Assembly (NCBI GenBank): GCA_047635375.1
Contig: JBLIKP010000036.1
Span: 1 to 21,467 of the forward strand
Reading direction: 5' to 3'
DNA: 21,467 nt
Source: JBLIKP01 sp047635375
GTDB taxonomy: Bacteria > Bacteroidota > Bacteroidia > Sphingobacteriales > Sphingobacteriaceae
Position 1 is the stretch's first letter. Each line of letters opens with the position of its first letter. This document shows positions 16,496 to 21,467 of this stretch, in pieces. The notes below the pieces were generated by a model. The model did not search any database. It saw only the letters and a program-made list of their open reading frames with translations, and had not been told where the DNA came from. A program made the position numbers and the translations under genes.

Positions 16496-17722
16496 TTATT
16501 TCTGGATAATTACTGATGATGAAGATATCCCTTCGCTTCCAATTAGTTTCAGGTGGTATAGACCATTTGGCAAAAACGATAAATCAAGGGAGTTGTTTAT
16601 TCCAACATTGGGTATAACTTTAATTAAGGAGCCTATTCCATTAAAAACGGAAATGGATTCAAGGTCATTTAAATCAATGTTAAGTGTAATTTTTCCTGAT
16701 GATGGATTAGGAAAAACTTTAACCGGTTTTACAGAATTGGTAAGTACGTTTATAGAGGTTGTAGTATCAATATTTGAGGTATCACCCACGGCCATAAATT
16801 TTGGTTTTACAAGCGTGTCGCTACCCGCTGCGTTTGAAGTAATAAGTGTTACTGAATAAAATCCATCAGCAGCGTACGAATGGAATGGGTTTGCCTCCGC
16901 TGAAGTGTTACCATCACCAAAATCCCAGAAATAAGAATCTGGGGCTCCTGTAGATAAATTCGTAAAAGTGAAAGGCTCATCTACTTCGGGATTCGTTTTA
17001 CTCGCGGTGAAATCAGTGGTTGGTTTCTGCGGAATCGCTTCCGTGGGGGCTATTTTTATGGATTTAATATGAGCACGTCCAGTAGCCCCTCTTCCCGTAG
17101 TGGCCGATGTTTGTCCAGCACCCACTACTAACCACCTTAATTGAACCACTTCTTGATTTTCTAATTCTGCTGGGAGGTCCCAATTGAAAGTAGTTTCGGG
17201 TAAGTTTTCTGCACCATAAACACCAATGTCGTATACATTTCCGTCTACATTTGTCCAATCCCCTTCAGTTCCAATACGGTATTGCAAGTGTACTTCAGAT
17301 ATTGAATAAACAAAGCTATGAATTGTTCTTGCTACCCATTCGAGGGAAACACCTTGTGTATTTGTTGTGCTTATTGCAATCACAATGGCCAAGGCAGTTT
17401 CATCCAAAGCTTCACCGCGGATACTGATTCCAGAATCGGCTTCATTTTTTATTGTTGCCAAAAGGTAATCGTCGGCACCAGGCCTTAATTCCGCATCACC
17501 TTTTGCTTGATAATCAGTTGGTCCAGGATTTCCAGGCTCTTGGATTGGTACCGCGCCAGCCCACCCAGTCATTCCTGATGGGTATTGGTTGGAACTACCA
17601 TCTGTGAACCCAGTAAACTCAAAGTTCCCATTACTTAGGGTGTGCGGAATGGGGTTGCTTTGCGCAAGAATCAATCCGTTCAGGCTCAAAATTAAGCCAA
17701 GAGTAATTGCGGTAAATTTCAT
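16496..17722 (-). CDS. T9SS-secreted protein: unassigned N-terminal domain, PKD, type A sorting domain
   Basis: A 408-residue cargo protein. The signal peptide (MKFTAITLGLILSLNGLILA) supports the ATG at 17722; the frame extends to a TTG at 17752 but the added residues would precede a normal signal. Residues about 22-228 form a domain I cannot name, with alternating strands and segments such as LSNGNFEFTGF, LEWVARTIHSFVY and VVQLRWLVVGAG; a jelly-roll, carbohydrate-binding-like fold is a guess. A PKD domain follows (about 234-312) with the core DSYFWDFGDGNTS. The C-terminal domain (about 333-408) has KVFPNPSSGKITL and ends GLYHLKLIGSEGISSSSVIIQK-like, the type A T9SS signal for export across the outer membrane. 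Its sorting domain is of a different subtype from the three genes upstream. Confidence 0.9.
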   Translation of the reverse strand: MKFTAITLGLILSLNGLILAQSNPIPHTLSNGNFEFTGFTDGSSNQYPSGMTGWAGAVPIQEPGNPGPTDYQAKGDAELRPGADDYLLATIKNEADSGISIRGEALDETALAIVIAISTTNTQGVSLEWVARTIHSFVYSISEVHLQYRIGTEGDWTNVDGNVYDIGVYGAENLPETTFNWDLPAELENQEVVQLRWLVVGAGQTSATTGRGATGRAHIKSIKIAPTEAIPQKPTTDFTASKTNPEVDEPFTFTNLSTGAPDSYFWDFGDGNTSAEANPFHSYAADGFYSVTLITSNAAGSDTLVKPKFMAVGDTSNIDTTTSINVLTNSVKPVKVFPNPSSGKITLNIDLNDLESISVFNGIGSLIKVIPNVGINNSLDLSFLPNGLYHLKLIGSEGISSSSVIIQK

Positions 17723-17792
17723 TTTAATAAAATAAGAACGATGATTAAACAATATTGAACACTTAATAGGTTAAAACTGAAAAGGCAAGGTA

Positions 17793-17800
17793 CAAAATTA
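17793..17800 (-). promoter_or_regulatory. Predicted -7 promoter box of the PKD/T9SS gene
   Basis: The minus strand reads TAATTTTG, an exact TAnnTTTG match, 70 nt before the ATG at 17722. No clear -33 TTG is present. It sits between the terminator at 17827 and the gene, so this gene is probably transcribed alone. Confidence 0.5.
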
Positions 17801-17826
17801 TTGCATCATGGTGAATATTTTGGCTT

Positions 17827-17860
17827 AAAAAAAGCAGGTTAACACTAGGTTAACCTGCTT
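17827..17860 (-). terminator. Terminator of T9SS paralogue A
   Basis: AAGCAGGTTAAC (17832-17843) and GTTAACCTGCTT (17849-17860) make a perfect 12-bp stem with loop ACTAG. On the transcribed minus strand a U-run (the A-run 17827-17833) follows. It starts 19 nt past the gene's stop codon. Confidence 0.92.
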
Positions 17861-17878
17861 AATATGAATGTTATTCAA

Positions 17879-18751
17879 TTATATTTTAACTAATTTCTTG
17901 ATAAAAATATTCTTATCACCTTTCAATCTAATTAGGTAGGTTCCGGCTTTTAAGGATGCAGGTAGATTGATTTTTTCTGTAATCTCGTTAGTTAAAAATA
18001 ACACGCGTCCATTTAAGTCCACAATCTCTAAGGTTGAAAATTCATGAGTGGAAAAGCTTTTTAGATCTAAGTTCAATACATTCGAAACTGGATTTGGATA
18101 AAATGAGATATCAATTTCTTTATTATCTATTCCAACAGGGTCGTAGGAAAGGGATAAATCATCTAGAATTAGTTCCATTGATGCAAGTCTTGTTTCTGAA
18201 AAATTTGCAATAACAATGTATAGACTATCTGCTGGATCATCAGACGAGTAAGTAATTGGAATTTCAAACGATGTAAAGGTATTTACCTCACCGTTGAAGG
18301 ACAAATATCCTGACCCATTTGGATCCTCACTTATTTTCCCAACAAATATTACAAAACTAAAGGAATCTGTCCCAGAAATATTGGATTTATAAAAACCACT
18401 TAAGGAAGTCGGTTTACTAGAAATAGGAACTCCTATTTTCTTATTTTGATCTTTGTCAGTATGTTGCAAAAAAAGAAAAGCAGCGGCGGTTTTATTTGAA
18501 AGTGGATCTGGCAAATAGAGCTTTAATGCGCGCGAACCGTTTCTGCCTTCAACATTAAAAACAGTACTTGTGTCTTGGGGCTCCCCGTTTCGAAGACCCA
18601 ATTCATCAAAAGAAAGCCAATCTGTTGGAAAATGATATTCATAAGGTCCACCTTTAACGGTGTCCCATTTTTCAAAGGAGGCATTGGAGATTTGGCTAAA
18701 TGCAGGGGATATAAAAATTGCAAGAAAACATACAGTGAATAATTTTTTCAT
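17879..18751 (-). CDS. T9SS type A sorting-domain protein, tandem paralogue A
   Basis: A 290-residue secreted protein: signal peptide (1-19, cleavage before QISNASFEKW), one jelly-roll-like domain (about 21-207) and a T9SS sorting domain (about 211-290; FYPNPVS, then LEIVDLNGRVLF, GTYLIRLKGDK and KKLVKI). The exported domain, with SFEKWDTV at its start, RPTSL-like SKPTSLSGFYK, EIPITYSS and LDDLSLSYD at its end, resembles the carbohydrate-binding-like (PCMD-type) domains common in T9SS cargo; that link is from memory. It has the same length as paralogue B, residues 1-32 are identical, 237-290 differ at one site, and the middle is about half identical. The upstream leader lacks 11 A-rich bases found in B. 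No enzyme motif is seen. I found no good promoter match upstream. Confidence 0.9.
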   Translation of the reverse strand: MKKLFTVCFLAIFISPAFSQISNASFEKWDTVKGGPYEYHFPTDWLSFDELGLRNGEPQDTSTVFNVEGRNGSRALKLYLPDPLSNKTAAAFLFLQHTDKDQNKKIGVPISSKPTSLSGFYKSNISGTDSFSFVIFVGKISEDPNGSGYLSFNGEVNTFTSFEIPITYSSDDPADSLYIVIANFSETRLASMELILDDLSLSYDPVGIDNKEIDISFYPNPVSNVLNLDLKSFSTHEFSTLEIVDLNGRVLFLTNEITEKINLPASLKAGTYLIRLKGDKNIFIKKLVKI

Positions 18752-18872
18752 TTGGGTTTAAGGATTTAAATATCTTCATTAAAAGACGTCGGCAATCATC
18801 AAAGGGTTGCTTAGGGGAATTGAATTCAAGCTAATTATAATGGTTTTTAATATTAAAAAAAAGAATTTGGGC

Positions 18873-18906
18873 AAAAAAAGCAGGTTAACACTAGGTTAAC
18901 CCGCTC
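18873..18906 (-). terminator. Terminator of T9SS paralogue B
   Basis: The same hairpin as after paralogue A: AAGCAGGTTAAC (18878-18889), loop ACTAG, right arm GTTAACCCGCTC (18895-18906). The two differences from A, at 18902 and 18906, become G-U pairs in the minus-strand RNA, so the stem is kept. The A-run 18873-18879 gives the U-tail. Confidence 0.9.
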
Positions 18907-18924
18907 AATATGAATGTTATTCAA

Positions 18925-19797
18925 TTATATTTTAACTAATTTCTTGATAAAAGTATTCTTATCACCTTTCAATCTAATTAGGTAGGTTCCGGCTTTTAAG
19001 GATGCAGGTAGATTGATTTTTTCTGTAATCTCGTTAGTTAAAAATAACACGCGTCCATTTAAGTCCACAATCTCTAAGGTTGAAAATTCATTAGTGTTAA
19101 GGTTTTTTAGATCTAAGTTCAATCCATCAGAAACTGGGTTGGGATAAAATGAGATATCAATTGCTCTGTTATCAATTCCAACAGGGTCGTAAGAAAGTGA
19201 TAAATCATCAAGAGTCAATTCAATTGACCCTGTATTTGACAGAGATAAGTTTCCAACTATCATGAACAAACTATCTACCTGGTCTTGAGAGGTGTAATTA
19301 ATGGGTATTTCAAAAGCTGTATACGTGCCTACCTCTCCTCGAAACATTTTAATACCTCGCCCGTTTTCGTCATCAATGTCATTTCCAACTAATAGACCGA
19401 TTCCGAAAGAATCTGTGTTGGAAATAGTGCATTTGAAATAGCCTTTTAATGAAGTAGGACGATTTGTAAGGGGGATCCCATTCCTTTTGTTTTTATTTTC
19501 ATTTTCATGTTGCAATAACATAAAGGGAACAGCCGACTTGTCCGAGCCTGGAGCAGATTGATATAACTTCACAGCACGTGAACCGTCTCTTCCCTCCACA
19601 TTGAATATTGTATTGGTATCCGGTGGAGAACCTAAATTTCCAAAATAGGCATCAAATGTAACCCATTCAGAGGGTGCGTAAAATTCATCTGTGCCCACCG
19701 TGACGGTGTCCCATTTTTCAAAGGAGGCATTGGAAATTTGGCTAAATGCAGGGGATATAAAAATTGCAAGAAAACATACAGTGAATAATTTTTTCAT
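18925..19797 (-). CDS. T9SS type A sorting-domain protein, tandem paralogue B
   Basis: A 290-residue paralogue of the preceding entry with the same layout: signal peptide 1-19, one jelly-roll-like domain (about 21-207) and a sorting domain (about 211-290) ending KKLVKI. Conserved islands in the otherwise diverged middle are NVEGRDGSRA, LLQH, RPTSL, TDSF, GEV, FEIPI and LDDLSLSYDPVGID, which probably mark the fold core. The chosen ATG (19797) matches paralogue A and directly precedes the signal peptide. An in-frame ATG at 19836 would add 13 residues (MKIFKSLNPNKKN); in A the equivalent ATG is out of frame because of the 11-nt indel, so the shorter start is preferred. The leader AATAAAAAAAAC is A-rich, as favoured for translation in Bacteroidota. 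Confidence 0.9.
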   Translation of the reverse strand: MKKLFTVCFLAIFISPAFSQISNASFEKWDTVTVGTDEFYAPSEWVTFDAYFGNLGSPPDTNTIFNVEGRDGSRAVKLYQSAPGSDKSAVPFMLLQHENENKNKRNGIPLTNRPTSLKGYFKCTISNTDSFGIGLLVGNDIDDENGRGIKMFRGEVGTYTAFEIPINYTSQDQVDSLFMIVGNLSLSNTGSIELTLDDLSLSYDPVGIDNRAIDISFYPNPVSDGLNLDLKNLNTNEFSTLEIVDLNGRVLFLTNEITEKINLPASLKAGTYLIRLKGDKNTFIKKLVKI

Positions 19798-19929
19798 GTT
19801 TTTTTTATTTGGGTTTAAGGATTTAAATATCTTCATTAAAAGACGTTGGCAATCATCAAAGGGTTGCTTAGGGGAATTGAATTCAAGCTAATTATAATGG
19901 TTTTTAATATTAAAAAAAAGAATTTGGGC

Positions 19930-19953
19930 AAAAAAAAGCGGGTAAAATCGCTT
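19930..19953 (-). terminator. Weak terminator of the P-domain gene
   Basis: AAGCG (19936-19940) and CGCTT (19949-19953) form a 5-bp stem with an 8-nt loop. On the minus strand it is followed by a U-run from the A-run 19930-19937. It is much weaker than the other two hairpins in this cluster, though its left arm begins like theirs, so read-through into paralogue B is possible. Confidence 0.5.
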
Positions 19954-19975
19954 CAAAATGAGAATGTCTGTTTGC

Positions 19976-21022
19976 TTAGATTTTAACCAATCTCTTAGTT
20001 ATTATTTGATTTTCGCCAAATAATCGAATAAGGTAAGTCCCAGTTTTTAATGAAGTTGGAAGAATTAAATCCTCGCTGATTTCATCTGTGGAATACAAAG
20101 TGCGACCATTTAAATCTAAAATTTCCAAGGAAGTAAGCTCCTGGTTCGCTAGGCTATTTAGTTTAAGGCTTAATTCAGTGGTAACTGGATTTGGATAAAA
20201 AGTGAAATCGGCTAATTCAGAAGTATAAACTCCAGTCGTTGTGGTAGTATCTCCTTCGCCTTCAACAACCACTTCTTTAGCTGCAGTATCACTTCCGTTG
20301 GCATTCGTTGCAATCATCGTAACCATATAGGCTCCACTTTGAGGGAATTCATGTGCTGGACTTCTTTCCACGTTTGTTGAGCCATCACCAAAATCCCAAA
20401 AATAAGAATCTACGGTATTGGTTGTTTTGTTAGTAAAAAGTGCAGTTAATTCATTAGTGAAGAAAGTAAATGCAGCTTGAGGCGGACTTAAATGCATTGT
20501 AGGATTAAATGTTAAACTCCACTCGTTTAAATACCCTTCAGCTAAGGGTCCGTTATCTAAAATTTCTAAGGTCCAAGCACCATCAGCTTCTTCCCCATCA
20601 AAAGCTGCAAGTCCTTTAGGGGTTTCCTGAGGTAACCAATCACCCTCAAAAGGCGGTGAACCGCTTTGAATGTTTTTTTCCGCAGTTTGGGTGAAAAAGG
20701 TAGATGAATAATTTGATCCATCATCCCCAAGTCCGTCAAACAATTTTAATCGTGTGCCATTTGGAGATATTAATGTGGCGGTTAAATCAGAAGTCCAACC
20801 ATGAGTAATGTCTAAATTCAAGTTGATAAAATTGAATTTCTCTAATTTCCCTACACCCTCAACAACACATGAAAAGGCCCCGCCTACTGTACCACCGTCA
20901 TCAGGAATAGCTCCTGTTCCCGAGGGCCCTAAGTCTCCGTCGAAGGTTACTTCTTGGGCCGAAAGGGAGCTAAATGAGGCGAATGAAATCGCTAATGCAA
21001 AGAGTAAATTTGTGAATTTCAT
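19976..21022 (-). CDS. T9SS-secreted P-domain and PKD-domain protein
   Basis: A 348-residue cargo protein: signal peptide (1-22, SLSAQ), a proprotein-convertase-type P-domain (about 25-173), a PKD domain (about 181-254, core VDSYFWDFGDGST) and a type A sorting domain (about 274-348). P-domain marks are LDITHGWTSDLTATLISPNGT, LFDGLGDDGSNY, GDWLPQETPKGLAAFDGEEADGAW and LEILDNGPLAEGYLNEWSL, read here as separate stretches. P-domains usually stabilise an adjacent subtilisin-like protease; here no catalytic domain is present, so it is likely a binding or structural surface protein. The sorting domain (LEILDLNGRTLYSTDEI, GTYLIRL, KRLVKI) is closest to those of paralogues A and B. The start is fixed by the signal peptide. 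Confidence 0.92.
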   Translation of the reverse strand: MKFTNLLFALAISFASFSSLSAQEVTFDGDLGPSGTGAIPDDGGTVGGAFSCVVEGVGKLEKFNFINLNLDITHGWTSDLTATLISPNGTRLKLFDGLGDDGSNYSSTFFTQTAEKNIQSGSPPFEGDWLPQETPKGLAAFDGEEADGAWTLEILDNGPLAEGYLNEWSLTFNPTMHLSPPQAAFTFFTNELTALFTNKTTNTVDSYFWDFGDGSTNVERSPAHEFPQSGAYMVTMIATNANGSDTAAKEVVVEGEGDTTTTTGVYTSELADFTFYPNPVTTELSLKLNSLANQELTSLEILDLNGRTLYSTDEISEDLILPTSLKTGTYLIRLFGENQIITKRLVKI

Positions 21023-21061
21023 GATGTAGAGTTTCGTTAGTTTTTGGTGGTAAACTAACTT

Positions 21062-21069
21062 CGAATATA
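21062..21069 (-). promoter_or_regulatory. Possible -7 box of the P-domain gene
   Basis: The minus strand reads TATATTCG, 7 of 8 matches to TAnnTTTG, about 40 nt before the ATG at 21022. A GTG lies about 19 nt further upstream where TTG is expected. Confidence 0.35.
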
Positions 21070-21252
21070 AGTATTTTTTTTAAATTGACACTGATTTTTA
21101 TCGCATTACTTTAATTTTTAGTGTTGTATATTTTTTTTGTTAAAATATTGATAATCAAATGTTAAACAACATTAATAAAGCAAATTCAAACGATAAGGTT
21201 TTGGAATAGATCATGTATGCGATATCAAGCACGTTTTCTATAAATTCCCCAC

Positions 21253-21282
21253 AAAAAAAAGGAGCCACATTTTGTAGCTCCT
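21253..21282 (-). terminator. Terminator of the truncated T9SS gene
   Basis: AGGAGC (21260-21265) and GCTCCT (21277-21282) form a stem that continues inward with ACA/TGT after one mismatch. On the minus strand it is followed by a run of eight U (A-run 21253-21260). It lies 63 nt past the stop of the partial gene at 21346. Confidence 0.85.
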
Positions 21283-21345
21283 ATTATGGATTAAGTTCAA
21301 TTTTTTAAAAAAGAAAATGTCAACTAATCACCGTTAAAAATTAAT

Positions 21346-21467
21346 TTATCGCATGATTTTTTGACTTATTATGCCAAGGCTTGTTTGTGCCTGTAAGATA
21401 TACACACCTGAGGGAAATTCTGAAACATTTATTGTATTTGAAGACTCCTTAATTCTTAAAAGTTTTC
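21346..21467 (-). CDS. C-terminal fragment of a T9SS type A sorting-domain protein (cut by window end)
   Basis: An open frame too short to stand alone but clearly coding: 39 residues to a TAA at 21346-21348, with no start because it runs off the window. It reads through INVSEFPSGVYILQAQ and ends ISQKIMR. The pattern of a hydrophobic strand, F-P-S-G-V-Y-I-L, a turn, and a final K-rich strand is the end of a T9SS type A sorting domain. It ends differently from the LVKI-ending domains of its neighbours. The protein's main domain is outside the window. Confidence 0.85.
   Translation of the reverse strand, partial: KLLRIKESSNTINVSEFPSGVYILQAQTSLGIISQKIMR

Larger units (their letters stand above)
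17827..18872 (-). repeat. Tandem repeat unit A (1046 nt, gene plus flanks)
   Basis: The first copy of a direct tandem duplication with 18873-19929. By eye, two end blocks are near-identical to unit B: 17827-18045 (terminator plus last ~54 codons; 3 differences) and 18657-18872 (first 32 codons plus upstream DNA; 2 substitutions and an 11-nt deletion). The middle, 18046-18656, is much more diverged. Confidence 0.9.
18873..19929 (-). repeat. Tandem repeat unit B (1057 nt, gene plus flanks)
   Basis: The second copy of the duplication described for 17827-18872. Its end blocks are 18873-19091 and 19703-19929. It is 11 nt longer because of an insertion, G-T8-A-T on the plus strand, next to the start codon. 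The next boundary (19930) again begins with an A-run and GCGGG, like the starts of both units. Confidence 0.9.
21023..21345. other. Intergenic region between two minus-strand T9SS genes
   Basis: A 323-nt, strongly A/T-rich gap. It holds a putative -7 box for the P-domain gene (21062-21069), a small inverted repeat AATGTT/AACATT (21158-21163 and 21168-21173) with no obvious role, and the terminator of the truncated gene (21253-21282). I see no open reading frame, RNA gene or insertion sequence in the rest. Confidence 0.7.

Noticed and set aside
17827..19953. CRISPR-like or insertion-sequence origin of the repeated blocks
   Set aside because: Repeat units are about 1 kb and contain a full secreted-protein gene; no short spaced repeats, transposase or target-site duplication is visible.
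20384..20413. About 30 nt near-identical to 16911-16940
   Set aside because: Both encode the conserved SYFWDFGDG core of PKD domains, so protein-level constraint is enough; it is not evidence of a recent duplication.

Overview
The window looks like chromosomal DNA from a member of the Bacteroidota, most likely a Flavobacteriales-type bacterium. The evidence is low GC content; four minus-strand genes that end in type IX secretion system (T9SS) type A C-terminal sorting domains; promoter -7 boxes of the Bacteroidota form TAnnTTTG; little sign of Shine-Dalgarno sequences; and lineage-restricted families (DUF2480, a DUF6427-like membrane protein). No tRNA, rRNA, CRISPR array, transposase or phage gene was seen.

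Layout, left to right. (1) recG (minus, apparently starting at TTG) is divergent from a tight plus-strand trio: a secreted M1-like metallopeptidase, an exported protein of unknown function that overlaps it by 20 nt, and a polytopic DUF6427-like membrane protein. (2) A -7 box precedes purQ, followed by coaX and then a run of cell-envelope genes: a predicted outer-membrane barrel, a periplasmic TPR protein, the LptC lipoprotein, a 64-residue two-helix membrane protein, a CNNM/CBS HlyC/CorC-family protein and a large PpiD/SurA-like periplasmic prolyl isomerase. Overlaps or gaps of at most about 16 nt join purQ to the 64-residue gene; 45 and 89 nt gaps precede the last two genes. A strong hairpin terminator with a GTAA loop closes the run. 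(3) DUF2480 (plus) converges on pdhB (minus) through a shared bidirectional terminator. (4) From 16.4 kb to the end lies a minus-strand cluster of T9SS cargo: a PKD protein with an unassigned N-terminal domain, two tandem 290-residue paralogues, a P-domain/PKD protein and the tail of a fifth gene that runs off the window.

The most interesting structure is the tandem pair at 17827-19929. The two units are almost identical at both ends (upstream DNA plus signal peptide; last ~54 codons plus terminator), including non-coding and synonymous positions, but only about half identical in the exported domain between. This looks like either repeated gene conversion of the ends or a 'constant export frame, variable payload' arrangement. 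An 11-nt leader indel, wobble-preserving terminator differences and a repeated terminator arm at each unit boundary add to the picture.

Functionally, the central block links nucleotide and cofactor synthesis (PurQ, CoaX) to outer-membrane assembly (LptC, PPIase, predicted barrel, TPR protein). The right block supplies cell-surface or secreted proteins that would depend on T9SS machinery encoded elsewhere. Identifications are by reading motifs; no database search was run.
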